Positions 10,671 to 22,164 are shown, counted from the stretch's first letter. The stretch is 64,000 nucleotides of DNA from Branchipolynoe longqiensis (GCA_030323885.1 CM059191.1:101418292-101482291), one strand, 5' to 3'. Made by a program: numbers and translations. The notes: generated by a model from the letters alone, not told the origin.

Positions 10671-12477
10671 TCAGAGGCCAGGGTTGTAGGGGAAGCTGTC
10701 GTGATCGGGGTGGACGTAGGTGAGTCCGAGGCGAGCGACCTCGGTCTGGGCGACCTCGGCACAGGGGCCCGGGAGATGGGCACGGCTGAGGGCGTCCGCG
10801 AGGATGAGCTCCGCCCCGGGCTTATGGAGGATGGCGAGTGTAAATGAGCCCTCGGCGGCCATAATCCAGAGCTCCCGGGCGCAGGTGCCGAGGACCGCAT
10901 CGCGGGCCCGCCCGGTTTCGAGGGCGGCCGCGGAGGCCTGGTTGTCGGTATTGACGACAACGGTGGCCCCCTCGACGTCGCAGGGTAGGAGGGCGTGGAG
11001 GGCGACCACCAGGTTGATGGCCTCGAGCTGGTGGATGGAGGGATACCGCTCCCGGTAAGCTGCGGAGTACCCTCGGGCGTAGCAGTGCGTGGCGGGGTAG
11101 GCCCCCCCCACCAGTGAGGCAGGAGTCGCACTCTATCACCACCCGGTGGACCTCAGGGGCGCGGAGGAGGCAGAGGCCATTGGTGGACGGGCGTAGGCCA
11201 CGAACCACCTGAGGTCCCGGAGGGCGTCGTCCCCGAAGGTGATGGAGGCGGCTCCGTAGCAGGTGCGGAGGGCGGCGAGGAGGCGGGCCATGAACTTCCT
11301 CGCGGGGAGGACACAGCTCCCCACGTGATTGAGGCGCCCGAGGACACTCTGCAGATCGCGGCGCCCGAGGGTCGGGTGGGCGACCCAGGCCTCGCAGTCC
11401 CGGATGAGGTCGTCGAACTTGTCAGGTGCGATGCGGATGGTCATGGCCTCGCTGTCGATGGCGAAGCCTAGCCAGGTGAGGGGGACCGCAGGGGGGTGGC
11501 ACTTCCCGGGGGCGACCGCCAGGCCGAGGGCCCTGGTGAGGGCGATGAATGGTCGAAGGCCTGGCGGGCCCTCAGGAAGGTGCGCTCGCACCCGACAAAG
11601 TCGTCCACATAGACGAGGGCATGGAAGCCCTCGGGGCGGAGGACCCAGGCGACTGCGGACGTGACTCGGAATCAGGCGGCGCCGGAGGAGCGGCAACCGA
11701 AGGGAAGGGCGAGGTCGACGTAGGTCGCGCCGTCGAGGGTAATTCCATAGAGAGGCCCGGATAGGGGGTCGGGCCGGAGCTGACGGTAGGCGCGGGAGAT
11801 ATCCGCCATCCAGGTGTAAGCACCGGGGCCCTCTCTGACGAGGCGGCGGCCCACGTCGGCGACACTGGGGAGGGTATAGGCGTGGGGGGTTCTGAAGAAC
11901 TCGCGCCTGGGGATGCCAGCGTTGACGCTGCAGCCTGGGGGGTATGAGAGGTCAACGATGACCCGCCTCTTGCCCGGGTCGGATTTGGGGCGGGTCATCA
12001 TGGGGGAGACCTGGGCCCAGGGCGTGAAGGGGGGAGCGAGGAAGGGGCCGGTGAGGGCACCGTGGGCGAGCTCAGTGGTTATGAATTCGCGGAGGTGGGC
12101 CTGGTGCTCGGGGGCTTCACGGTGATTGGTGTAGGTAGGGCGGGGGGGGGGGGGGGGGGGGGGGTGCTGGCAGAGTAGTTGGTGGGGAAGCCAAACTCGA
12201 GGAGGTCATGGTATCCGTGGAGGCGGAGCGCGCCAGGCTGGGATGTGGAGGCCTGAGGGGGGGGGATGCGGGTGGCCAAAAAATTAGGTAGGCCCGCGAT
12301 CCGGAGGGCGTCATAGGCCCGGGAGAAGGTGGGGTAGCGGTCCCAGGCGGGGGCGGAGAGGTGGGGGCCATATGGCGAGGAGGGTGGGGCGGTATTGGTG
12401 GGGGGAGGGGCCGCATGAAGGGGCGGCGGGGAGGGTGTCCTGAATGTCAGGAACGACGATGTCGGCGATGGGTTCAC
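10671..12477 (-). pseudogene. Reverse transcriptase-RNase H of Ngaro-1, broken
   Basis: This copies element RNA into DNA. From 12477 the DIRS-type lead-in (AWDRYPTFSRAYDAL) is followed by a frame change at a run of 23 G on the plus strand (12142-12164). RT then continues with KRRVIVDLSYPPGCSVN and MADISRAYRQLRPDP (first catalytic Asp), then LPFGCRSS. Next comes a stop TGA at 11672, then YVDDF (catalytic DD) in the same frame, a frame change near 11553 and the thumb to about 11140. RNase H begins with a CDS Asp in one frame and, after a shift in a short C run near 11105, continues with QLEAIN, NTDNQAS and LADALSRA (Glu, Asp, Asp). All catalytic residues are present, so the breaks are young or partly sequencing errors. 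Confidence 0.88.
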
Positions 12478-13210
12478 CTAAGTCGCCGAGGGGGGAGGGA
12501 GGGGGGAGGAGGCGCGGTTGTCGTGGTTGTCGTGAAGGAGAGGGAGGCGGAAGTCGGTGGTGGAGGAGGGGAGGGGGGCGAGGGGAGGGGAGGGGAGGGG
12601 GTGAGGGGGGAGGCCGGGGAGGTGGTGCAGGTAGGCGGTATCGCCGGGGGAGGGCGCCAGGTGGCGGCGGCGACGGGGTTGAGGGTGGGGGAGGCGGGGA
12701 GGGGGGGTGGCGGGGTGGGAGTTTGGGTCGGCGCGGCGGCCGGCAGGGGAAGGGGAAGCAGGGCGAGCAGGGGCGGTGGTGGTGAAACACTGCTGGCGGG
12801 GAGCGGGATGGTTACGTAATGGGCTTTTGGAAACGGTCGGTTGGCGGCGGTCGGGATGAGGGTTACGTAACCGGGCGGAGATGAGAGAAGCAGCAGCGAG
12901 GGGGGTCCCTTAGGTGTTGCGTCGGCCCGGGAGGTGGGCCGGGGGGCGCCCTGTGTGCAGGCAGAGGACTTCCGGTCGGCTGATAGCCGTTTCCGGTGTG
13001 GGTCCGTTGGGGAGGGTGCTTGTGACGTCAGAGGTGTGAAGGCGTCTGTGTGTGGTGCGGCAGATGGTCGGGGGATGTGAGGAGCCCTCCCGGGAGGGGG
13101 GTCGCCGCTGGGAGCGGTTGGTGCTCGGGTTGCGTGGAAGGGGGGCGGGGGTTGGTCCGGGCCCTCCTTGTGCGTGCCTCGCCGGAGCCGGGTGGGCAGG
13201 TCGCCGCCGA
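12478..13210 (-). other. GC-rich gag-pol junction of Ngaro-1
   Basis: Very G-rich on plus and proline-rich in all minus frames. It probably contains the N-terminal low-complexity part of the pol ORF, but I cannot fix a start codon or a reading frame. Confidence 0.4.
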
Positions 13211-13214
13211 CGGA

Positions 13215-14447
13215 CTAAAAATCCGCCGAGGGGATCGCGGGGGCAGCAGAGGCGCGCTCCCGGAGGCGTTTGGTGTTGCACACCGCCTCACTGTGCATAG
13301 TGAGGATGCGCCTCACATTGGCGCAGTAGGCGCAGGCGTGGCGCCTCCAGGCGCCTTGCTCCCCGTGCGCCTCACCGGCGGGGGTGAGGTCGCATGAGGC
13401 GGGGTCCAGGTTCCATGCTGAGCATGGGACCCCGTAGGCCTCTCGGGTGTAGGGAGTCCTGGCATCGGTCTGGGAGGCGCGTGGTAGGGGGGCGGCCACA
13501 GCGCGGGGGGCGGCCGAGGCGCGTAGGGTGGGCGCCCTGGCGCTCGGGAGGAAAGTCGGGGGGGCGGTGAGGACGTCCAGACGGACGGCATTGATGGCGA
13601 TGGGGTCGAGCCATCCGTCTGGGAGGCGTCCGTCGGCCACCCACGCGAACACCGCCTCGGACCAGCGCCGGACCGTGGGCCAGGGATGGGTTACACAATC
13701 GCGCTGGACCGTGAGGTTGTGGTAGAGGAGGCCTGGGATGGAATCCGAGGGGAAGGCGGGGTGGGACTCGAGCATCCTGAGGGCGAGGTTGTACTCCTCC
13801 AGGGTAGCCTCTCCCCTCTTCACCGCCTTCCCCTCGGGGCCACGCTCAATGAGGTCGTGGGAGAAGACGTAGCCCTGAGGAATACCTCTGCGTCGTCCCG
13901 TGTTGTGCGCCTCGGCCGACTCCAGGATCTCGCGGACGGCGTCGGCCACAGAGGTGGGGCTGAGGTCGGTCGCGGAGGTGCCTGGAGTTCGGGAGGCGAC
14001 CGCTCGCGTCGTGGGTGCGGCCCGCCTCATAGTCTGTAGGTAGATGGGGTGGACGTCGGTCGCGGCAGGAGGCGGGGCGGCGAGGTGGCGCTGTGTCCCG
14101 GGGGCGGTGCCTGCGGCCTCGCGGGTGAGCTCCTCCATAAAGAGCGAGAGGCGCTCCAGGGCCGACGGAGCCGAGGGGGGCGGCGGGGGCGGTGCCGGTG
14201 CGGGGGCCGGGGTCGCCCCTTGGAGAACGAGGCTCTGCACTAGTCCCGTGAGGTGCTCCAGTGCGCGGGTGTTGGCATCCATCCGTGCCTCAGCTGAGGC
14301 GCCCCGCTCCGGGGCCTCCTCCCTGGCGGCAGGCCGGAGGGAGGGGGGCGGCGAGGTCGCGGAGGCGGTGTCGGCCGTGGAGGAGGGCGGTGTGGCGGCT
14401 CCTCTCCTGGATGCGCGGGGGGCGCATCGGCCTCTTGTGCGCGGCAT
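13215..14447 (-). CDS. Gag-like ORF1 of Ngaro-1
   Basis: An uninterrupted frame. The ATG at 14447 (MPRTRGRCAPR) is preferred over the longer frame from 14675 because the latter starts inside A1, giving about 410 residues. The N-terminal third is low-complexity (Pro, Ala, Arg-rich) with one amphipathic segment (ARMDANTRALEHLTGLVQSL). The middle part (ADAVREILESAEAHNTGRR to WSEAVFAWVADG) is the conserved core that DIRS/Ngaro gag proteins have before the C-terminus. The C-terminus carries Cys/His spaced as CSAW...SC...H...RRHACAYC, a possible zinc-binding site for nucleic acid. It is expected to package element RNA. Assigned by position and pattern, not by strong sequence recognition. Confidence 0.7.
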   Translation of the reverse strand: MPRTRGRCAPRASRRGAATPPSSTADTASATSPPPSLRPAAREEAPERGASAEARMDANTRALEHLTGLVQSLVLQGATPAPAPAPPPPPPSAPSALERLSLFMEELTREAAGTAPGTQRHLAAPPPAATDVHPIYLQTMRRAAPTTRAVASRTPGTSATDLSPTSVADAVREILESAEAHNTGRRRGIPQGYVFSHDLIERGPEGKAVKRGEATLEEYNLALRMLESHPAFPSDSIPGLLYHNLTVQRDCVTHPWPTVRRWSEAVFAWVADGRLPDGWLDPIAINAVRLDVLTAPPTFLPSARAPTLRASAAPRAVAAPLPRASQTDARTPYTREAYGVPCSAWNLDPASCDLTPAGEAHGEQGAWRRHACAYCANVRRILTMHSEAVCNTKRLRERASAAPAIPSADF

Positions 14448-14510
14448 GGCGTAGGCCGGCGAAGTGAGGGTCGCGGAGGCGTGGAGGGGCTGCAGGGGGC
14501 GAGCCAAAAA

Positions 14511-14707
14511 GAAGAAAGGAGGAGTGCGTCTGGCAGGAGATGGAGGCTGAGTGGCGAGAGAGGGCAGAGAGGCTGGGTTATAAGGGAGGGAGAGAGGGGG
14601 CGAGGGGTTACGCAATGCAACGGTCGCGGGCTGGGGGGGGGAGGGAGGGGGTGGGGGGGGGTACTCCTCCTCCACTGCGAATCAAACGCAATGCAAGCAT
14701 TACGACC
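14511..14707 (-). repeat. A1 of Ngaro-1 (5' terminus)
   Basis: Direct repeat of A2. Its outer end GCATTACGACC marks the 5' boundary of the element. Confidence 0.85.
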
Positions 14708-14849
14708 AATACAGTAGGCTTTCTTTATTAAATAGAACTGAAACACGCCAAGCCTCATGGGTTCATCGACACTAACTTATTAGTGAAGTTGTTGTTTACC
14801 TGATTAGTTCTGTGATCTCCCACTGTATAGAACTGGTGCCATATTGTAG

Positions 14850-15355
14850 CTACCATCTGCACATTCACACGTACATACGGCCAACATCAACACTCCCACC
14901 CGCCCACATGCACATACAGCCAACACCCACCCACCAACACACTCATACATCCACACACTCACACACTCACACAGCGACACCTCCACACAACCACACAGCG
15001 ACCCCTCCACACAATCACACAACCACATGTCCACACACCAATACACCAACACAACCAAACAAGCTACGGTTCCACACATCCACGCATTCACACAACCACA
15101 CATCCACATATCCACACACCCACTCAAACACACATGCACATGATCACACACCCACCACCCATACACCCACACTCACACACCCATACATCCACACACTCAC
15201 GCACCCACACACTCACACACCAACACACCCACCTGCTCACGCTCTCACACGTCCCATCACACATCCAGACACACCCACTACACCCCGACCCACAGCCGCA
15301 GACACGCTCACACCCACCAGCACACACACACACCTACCCAAACGCCAACACACCT
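14850..15355 (+). repeat. Degenerate (CACACA/CCCACA)n microsatellite
   Basis: About 500 bp of A/C-only motifs with T punctuation. It generates long Thr-His-Pro open frames on one strand and Cys-Val-Trp frames on the other, which are not genes. Near 15361-15560 a roughly 45-bp motif around TATAGGT(C/T)CCACAACCATT recurs. Confidence 0.9.
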
Positions 15356-15564
15356 AGTATCCACTGCAACAAAGACTGTTTAAATATAGGTCCCACAACC
15401 ATTGTATCCATAGTTACAACTTCTGTATCAGAATAAGTTCCACAACCATTTTACCACAGCTACAACAAGGTGTGGCAAGCATTGTATCCACTCCCACAAA
15501 AGCCGTATAAATATAGGTTCCACAACCATTGTATCCATGGCCACACGCCAACACACCCATACAC

Positions 15565-16555
15565 CTCCTACACCCTGACCCACATTCGCACACCTACACG
15601 TCCACGCCCATGCCCACGCCCATAGACACACACAGGGGCTACTGTTCCCTGGACCCATTATTCCGCGATATCCATTTTCTTCTAAATTCAGCTGTGTTCT
15701 GGAATAAGAATGACGATGGTAGTAATTAATTAATCAATAATTGGTGTATCTAGTAATCCTAATCACAATTCACCAGGACATAAGGTGGATGGATTCAAAT
15801 CCCATCCCGAAAATATAACCTGACGGTACCAAGTAGTGTATTGTATTTGGAGATCATTAGAATCCTCAGGTGGGTGTTACCCATGTTCAACCAAGTCCCC
15901 CCCCCCCCCAACACTTTAATCCGACGGCTTGGAGGGGCTAAATATATCAAGTTTAATCATATGTACAGATATATGCAGTTTATTATACAACACATTGCAA
16001 GATGAATTCCATATAATTAGTACTCATATACTATGTAGTTTAAGCCTTAGATATAAGATGATAGAATTTTCAGTGGCATAGACAATAACATAGTTGTGTA
16101 CATCATTTCTGGTCATTATAAAAATAGCACACTCCCCCCAGCCCCCTTCCCACCACCCCCCACCCCCAATACAAACTCACTTCCAGTATATGCTGGGACT
16201 GGTAAAACCCCTATCCTCAAACTTAAAAACAAGGTTTGGCAGCAGTCATGGGTCAATGGCCATGACCCACATCCACCATAAGTTTTTAAGTTGGACAGTT
16301 TACCCACCTGACACCTACTCAACCCCCCCCCCTCCACACACACAGTAAGACAATAGCCCAACAGCAACACTGGTCTGAATGAAACCCACACCCCCTCCAG
16401 CCCACCTCAAGCCACACCATGCTGGTCACTCATGAAACAATGGTGATGTGGTGATATTTATTTAAACTAGATTGAATCTATATTTAAATTGATTTATTAC
16501 CTTTACTATTTAATTGTGTTCATATTATTTCAATCAGCCTAATCAATTTAACCAT
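15565..16555. other. Mixed stretch without recognisable element
   Basis: It includes short C runs (about 15897-15910 and 16324-16333) and a polypyrimidine segment at 16130-16170. No supported gene or repeat family was seen. Confidence 0.5.
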
Positions 16556-16559
16556 GTCT

Positions 16560-17474
16560 GGAAAGAGGAAGGAAAACTAGTCACAAGGATGAACAGTGAA
16601 TAAGTTGTGCTTTATTGGCAGCAACTCCTGTCATCCCCCTTACATGTGACCTAGCACCTGTACTCCTCATATACTGCCCACACTATGTCTCATTGTCACT
16701 TTAGCCTGTATATTGAAACAGTGCCAACAACCCATGGGACAGGAGTCCTATGGCTGTGGATGCACTCAATTTGAATATCTGAATTTGGATAGCATCAGAC
16801 AGAGTGTCTGGGGTCCTGCTCTAGAGTAGGTCTGTCTCACTCAAGAGCCAGGATGAGAGTCCTCTTCCTTCAGTGTGTCTGAAGCAAACTTCTTGAAAAT
16901 TCATTAGCTGAGACTAGTGTGTGGTCAGGATAGGCCAAGGGAGTCAGGTGACCGGACATGCCCCAGCCAGCCAATGAGACACTCCCCACAGACTGGGTGG
17001 GTGACCACCCCATTAGGGGCTGTCACTCAAACCAGCTGCAGGTGGTGTACTCTATACATATGCAAATTAGGCAGGTGGGTCAGTCGGTGGTCTTGGGTGG
17101 ACAGGATCTTGCAACAGTTACAGATATTGTATATAGTAAAATCATTCTTTTCCTCTTTTGTATTCTTTATGAACACATAGAGAACATTTCAATCATCATG
17201 TACTGTTTCTTGCAAAGGAACTCTTTTCATTAACTCCAAACATCATATATAACAGATAGTTTACTCTATTCAGCATCATGTACATTTCCATCAACTCCAC
17301 TCCTAGTAGAGAACATATAGTTTACCTCACTCAGTATCATGTACCATGGGAGTGGACTTCTGTTGATTTTAGTTACCTTTAGTTTACATAATATAAGTCC
17401 CACTCCAGCATCCAAGAATAATAATGCTCTCTGCCAATATATAATTCTTAACCGAAAATCCGTATATTTTTACA
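16560..17474 (-). mobile_element. Solo LTR related to LTR-A
   Basis: On the minus strand it starts TGTAAAAATATACGGATTTT at 17474, as LTR-A does, and carries the same AATAAAGCACAACTTATTCA signal region (plus-strand 16590-16620). The interior has diverged strongly. The 3' boundary is approximate and could reach about 16434. Just outside the start lies a SINE-head fragment (17475-17516), as beside LTR-A. Confidence 0.75.
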
Positions 17475-17516
17475 CAGGGTTTGAATCCCATAACCTACCA
17501 AAAAGATCACAACTCA
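17475..17516 (-). mobile_element. tRNA-derived SINE head fragment
   Basis: CAGGGTTTGAATCCCATAAC through AACTCATT matches the head of SINE-1 and chimeric SINE copies (for example 44690-44750). Confidence 0.5.
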
Positions 17517-17870
17517 TTAAAGTTGCATAGTCCGATGCTTTTGAGTTTTTGCTATTTTCTGAGATAAATATATTATACTAATCGTTATAATCTACTTTAC
17601 TCTAGTTTGAAGTAACTTTAATTTTAAATGGCTAAGTTTTGAGATATTTGACGTCAAAACATGCCAAAATAATGTTGGCAAGCACGCCAAAACTCTGACA
17701 CCATAAACTTCAGTGGTAATGGGTTTTATTAATTGACTTATTATGCCCTTCTATGCAGCAACAAATGCTTAATAAGTGCACCAGTGTCTAAGTTGGATAT
17801 GTAGAATCAAATCTAGATAAGTGTTTTGGTTTTGAAAATTTGAATTTTTCACCGGACTATGCAACTTTAC
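17517..17870 (+). mobile_element. MITE-1 copy
   Basis: Full-length type, about 354 bp, from TTAAAGTTGCATAGTCCGAT to GGACTATGCAACTTTA. The ends are inverted repeats of each other. No coding capacity. Confidence 0.85.
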
Positions 17871-17967
17871 GCCATTTCATATGGTATAATCTACTTCAGT
17901 TAAATTTGACGTCACTTTTATTTAATTCTTGGAGATATTTGAAGACATGTCCCCAGGCAACATTAAT

Positions 17968-18297
17968 TTGTTTGTTGGGTGTTTTACATCCTGGCAGCAT
18001 CTAAGGTCATATCAGGACGGGTACTGATTTGTGACAGTGCACACTCATGGTGACTTTATAGTCCTGCACCACTGGGAGACCAGGCCACCAGCACCATGAC
18101 CCAATATCCCATTTAATCACATTATCCTGACACTGCGCTAACTAGTCATTTGTCTATCCTATTAATGCCAAGTCCCAAGCTAGGAAGTGACAATTATCGA
18201 TTTCGTAAATCATTGGTCTGATTCGAACAGGAATTGAACTCTAGATCTCCCGCACGGAAGGCCGGCGCTCTACCCATTCGACCACCACGCCCAGTCC
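17968..18297 (-). mobile_element. SINE-1 copy with target duplication
   Basis: On the minus strand the order is a tRNA-derived head with A/B boxes (GAATTGAACTC on plus is the reversed B box), a roughly 200-bp body and a tail AAAACACCCAACAAACAAA. It is flanked by a 10-bp duplication with one mismatch (CAACATTAAT 17958-17967, CAACATGAAT 18298-18307). Confidence 0.85.
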
Positions 18298-18399
18298 CAA
18301 CATGAATTATGCCCACACGAAATGCTGGACATCTTAGGCTCAGACAAAATAGCACAGAAACACCAAACTGCAATACATATGTAATTAGTGCATTAGAAA

Positions 18400-18455
18400 T
18401 TATAAGCTCAATTAATTAGAAATTATAAGCTCAATTAATTAGAAATTATAAGCTC
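18400..18455 (+). repeat. Short tandem repeat, unit about 24 bp
   Basis: AAATTATAAGCTCAATTAAT occurs three times in a row (the last one partial). Confidence 0.8.
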
Positions 18456-18734
18456 AAATCCAAGTCCAGGCCTCGGTTTAGAAAAGTGTTTGCTTTAATT
18501 GGATTTTTACAGATTCAAATGTTCGTGCTGTAAACATAATGTCCGACGATCGTTCTTTAAGGGAAATTGCTTGCTCGGAGGCTTCCGCGGCAGAGGTCTT
18601 CATTTCCGGTTGTTAGTCGGCTATTTTACACGAGGCAATATTCGCAGGGGAACCTGGTACGGCTTCGCTGCGCATGACACACATGACCTCTTATGGCTGG
18701 CGGCCAGTGTAGTCACGTGACTCGGGTCATTAGA
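18456..18734. other. No recognisable feature
   Basis: A 73-codon open frame (18499-18720) shows no family features, and I do not support it as a gene. Confidence 0.4.
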
Positions 18735-18754
18735 GCTGGTAGCAGCCGTGTAAT

Positions 18755-19312
18755 CCTGCCACACTGCCACCCTGCCACCCTGCCGCTATGCCACCATGCC
18801 GCTATGCCACCCTGCCACAATGCCGCCCTATCACTATGCCACCATGCCAGCCCGCCACCATGCCACCATACCACCATCCCACCATCCCACCATGTCACCA
18901 TCCCACCATGCCACCATGCCACCCCGCCACCATGCCACCATACAACCATCCCACCATGTCACCATGCCACCATGTCACCATGCCACCAATGCCACCATGC
19001 TACCATGCCACCATGCCACCCTATCACCATGCCACCATGCCACCCCGCCACCATGCCACCATGCCACCATGCCACCATGCCACCCCGCCACCATGTCACC
19101 ATGTCACCATCCAAGCATGCCAGCATCCCACCATGCCACCATGCTACCATGCCACCATGCTGCCCTATCACCATGCCACCATGCCACCCCGCCACCATAC
19201 CACCATACCACCATGCCACCATGCCACCATCCCAGTATCCCACCATGCCACCATGCCACCCTATCACCATGCCACCATGCCACCCTGCCACCCTGCCGCT
19301 ATGCCACCCTGG
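18755..19312 (+). repeat. CCACCATG minisatellite
   Basis: About 560 bp built from ATGCCACC/ATCCCACC units, with CCCCGCC and CCTATCA variants at semi-regular intervals. The 8-9 base period keeps several frames open (His-Ala-Thr-Met-Pro-Pro-Cys repeats on plus, Trp-His-Gly-Gly-Met on minus). These are not taken as genes. Confidence 0.92.
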
Positions 19313-19425
19313 CCAGGTAGTGACAATCAATGGTGTATATCATTGGATTGACTCGCCCAGGGTTCGAACCCACGATCTCCCACACAGGAAGCCAGCGCGC
19401 TTACCGATTCTGCCATCCCGTCTAG
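19313..19425 (-). mobile_element. SINE-1 head fragment
   Basis: The reversed B box GGGTTCGAACCC (about 19363) and the flanking tRNA-derived head match SINE-1. Body and tail are missing. Confidence 0.75.
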
Positions 19426-19982
19426 TTACAGGATTGGACCAGGCAGCAGAACAACATATTAACATGACGGGTTCAGGCGCAAAAACCGACAAATCGGTAT
19501 TAGTTGTTTTCTGTGAAAGGTTTATTGTTGTGCATTCCAATTAAGTTCGGTCAATTCCATACTTACTTATATAAGAAATGTGGCAGCTTCTGTGGAAAAA
19601 AAATTGATTATCGAAATGATGGCAGTTTCAGCTCAAATCATGTGGTAGTCATGGTTTCAATTCTGCCAGATGGCGCTTGTCGGATATTGGGCCTGAACAC
19701 TTCAAATATACAACACAATTTCATTTATTGCAGAACCTGTGGCATTGTGGGAAATAGATCACATCGCTGTCCAGCTATAAGTACCCTTTTCTAGCATCAG
19801 TCTACCTCGCTACTTTCACAAAGTGGTTACCATGACGACAAGTTAATGGGCAATGTGTGTTTGTGTGTCTGATAGAGTCCGACAAACAAGTTGACGTAGA
19901 GTGATGGCCTGATATAATATTAAAAGTTGGCACAGCATAAGCTGCCCTCTATCGGCGGTGGTGAGCTTTGGCTCATTATATA

Positions 19983-20314
19983 CCGACCGGGCGCGGGGGC
20001 CTAATCGGTGGAGCGCGGGCCTCGCGTGCGGAAGGTCGGGAGTTCGATTCCCGGTCGAGTCAAACCAATTACTTAAAAATTGATACTTGTCGCTTCCTAG
20101 CTTGGCGCTCGGCATTAATAGCATAGGGCAAGGACTGGTTTGGCTCAGTGTCAGAGATAATGTGACTGAGTGGGGTATCAGGTCATGGTGCCAGCGGCCT
20201 GATTTCCCAGCGAGGCAGCACTATATAAATTGACATGAGAGCGCACTGTCACAAGTCGGTACCCGTCCTGATATGACTTTAGATGTTGCTAGGACGTAAA
20301 ACAACAACAAACAA
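19983..20314 (+). mobile_element. SINE-1 copy
   Basis: The tRNA head contains GGGAGTTCGATTCCCGG, followed by the body and the tail AAAACAACAACAAAC. Outside it, a roughly 45-bp segment with GTTGGCACAGCATAAGCTGC occurs on both sides (about 19922-19965 and 20316-20360). That segment is longer than a normal target duplication and suggests insertion between tandem copies of another repeat. Confidence 0.85.
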
Positions 20315-20489
20315 AAGTTGGCACAGCATGAGCTGCCCTCTACCGGCTGTGGTATACGGCGCATGTCCCACCTCAGCATATATTGACCAAAGGCTCCAGG
20401 CCCGCTAGAGGCCGACCTACACTGCGCGACAAAGCAGTGATTAAGGGAATGTTTGCAAATACAACTGTGTCCGACTGAAATATTGCGAT

Positions 20490-21335
20490 AATGTCCTCGT
20501 GATGTCAACCAGTGTATTATATACCCCTGTCATATATCAAATATGGAGTGACAACTTACCCATGATATCAGTCCTGTATTTCTTTCGTCCCTCCCCCTAC
20601 TTAATACTAAATGTGGAACGACAATGTCCTCATGATGTCAACCAGTGTATTCTTTACCCCCCTTCAATATACCAAATATGGAGCGACATCTTACACATGA
20701 CATCAGGCCACGAATTGCTTCCATCCCTCCCCCCTACAATATATTAAATGTGGAGCGATAATGTCCTCATGATGTCAACCAGTCTATTATTTACCCCCCC
20801 CCCCCCCTCTATATACCAAATATGGAGCGACAACTTACCCATGACATCAGGCTACATATTGCTTCCATCCCTGCCCCCCCCCTAATTTATACTAAATGTG
20901 TAGCGATAATGTCCTCATCATGTCAACCAGTGTATTCTGTACCCTCTTCCATATACCAAATATGGACGACAATTTACCCATGACATCAGGTTATGTATTG
21001 CTTCGATCGCTGCTCCCATCTTGATCCTCAATGTGTAACAATAATGTCCTCATGACATCCACCAATCTATTATTTACCTCCCCCCCTCAATATACCAAAT
21101 ATATAGCACCAATTTACCCATGATATCAGGTTGTCTATTCCTTCTCCCCCCCCCCCCCACACTTAATATTAAATGTGGAGTGAAAATGTCCTCATGACAT
21201 CCACCAGTCTATTATTTACAACCCCCCCCCTCCATATACCAAATATAGAGCACCAATTTACCCATGATATCAGGTTGTCTATTCCGTCTCCCGCCCCCCC
21301 CCCCCTCTTAATATTAAATGTGGAGTGAAAATGTG
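20490..21335 (+). repeat. Minisatellite with 133-148-bp units
   Basis: GTCCTCATGATGTCAACC-type unit starts lie at 20493, 20626, 20763, 20911, 21046 and 21188. Each unit holds a C-run block and a TTAATATTAAATGTGGAG-like end. The C runs vary in length from unit to unit. Confidence 0.9.
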
Positions 21336-21388
21336 TTCTTTCCAGGCCTCCCTTCCATCTTTATACCAAATATCGCGCAGCGAGCTGG

Positions 21389-21891
21389 CCGGTGTGGCGG
21401 TTTTAGCCCTGCGCCAGTTTCAGCCGTGCGCATACTCAAACTCAAGGCATTGTCAATGGTCGAGCAATCTTCATATAGAAAATACAGAAAAAGTGAAATA
21501 TCTCTAAAACCACACCACCTATTAACAAATCGCTTGGTATGCATATAGAAAACATCTTTACCAAAAACATCATATTAAATTTCTACGGTTAGGGTTCTTG
21601 ATTTCTATTAATTTTGAATAAAAACTAATGTTTTGCACTGCGCGTACCATCAAACTCAAGGCATTGTCAATGGTGGTGAGCAATCTTCAGACAGAAAATC
21701 CAGGAAAAGTGAAATATCTCTAAAACCACACCACCTAGAAACAAATCGCTTGGTACACATATAGAAAACATCTTTACCAAAAACATTATATTAAATTTAT
21801 AACGTTAGTGACTCACGACCATTGAACATGCCTTGAGTTTGACGGTACGCGCACGGCTGAAACTGGCGCACGGCTGAAACCGCCACACCGG
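21389..21891. mobile_element. Foldback MITE with internal duplication
   Basis: The ends CCGGTGTGGCGGTTTTAGCC and its complement extend, with small gaps, to about 70-bp terminal inverted repeats (through CTCAAGGCAT). The interior has a roughly 160-bp segment in two direct copies (about 21430-21590 and 21650-21810). The flanks show AGCTGG and GGCTGG, a possible short target duplication. No open frame fits a transposase. Confidence 0.8.
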
Positions 21892-22164
21892 GGCTGGGCA
21901 GGGCAGCCCCCCCCCCCCGACGGAATGCCTGGCACTGTCGGCACCGGTGGTGTGTTTCTAATCATCTTCATACCAACTCCCAATGGAGCAATTTACCCAT
22001 AAATTAGCATTCATTCTCGCCCGAGCGAGGCTGCGGTCAACTCATGTTACAGCACGCCGCTCAAATGATGACTTCTCTATAAGTATAAGCCCGGCGACTT
22101 GCAAACTGTCTGCGGCAGTGGTGGCTGATCCGCCATTTTGAGCCGTGTTGTAGTCCAAATACTG

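Larger units (their letters stand above)
9200..14707 (-). mobile_element. Ngaro-1: near-complete Ngaro-type retrotransposon
   Basis: On the minus strand the order is A1 (14707-14511), gag, RT-RNase H, tyrosine recombinase, B1 (about 9776-9614), A2 (9609-9427), B2 (about 9367-9206). A1 equals A2 and B1 equals B2 apart from small changes. This is the split direct repeat architecture of Ngaro elements in the DIRS order. The element is about 5.5 kb and much GC-richer than its surroundings. The three genes carry frameshifts and one stop, so this copy cannot move by itself as read. Confidence 0.9.

Noticed and set aside
9740..11131. A 463-codon open frame on the minus strand taken as one protein
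   Set aside because: Only its last about 200 residues are the recombinase. The first part overlaps RNase H and the core-binding domain in the wrong frame, and stays open because of high GC.
14812..15357. Thr/His/Pro-rich 181-codon frame and Cys/Val/Trp frames opposite
   Set aside because: By-products of an A/C microsatellite.
18693..19544. 283-codon frame of HATMPPCH repeats and its neighbours
   Set aside because: Produced by the CCACCATG minisatellite, which runs into a SINE fragment.
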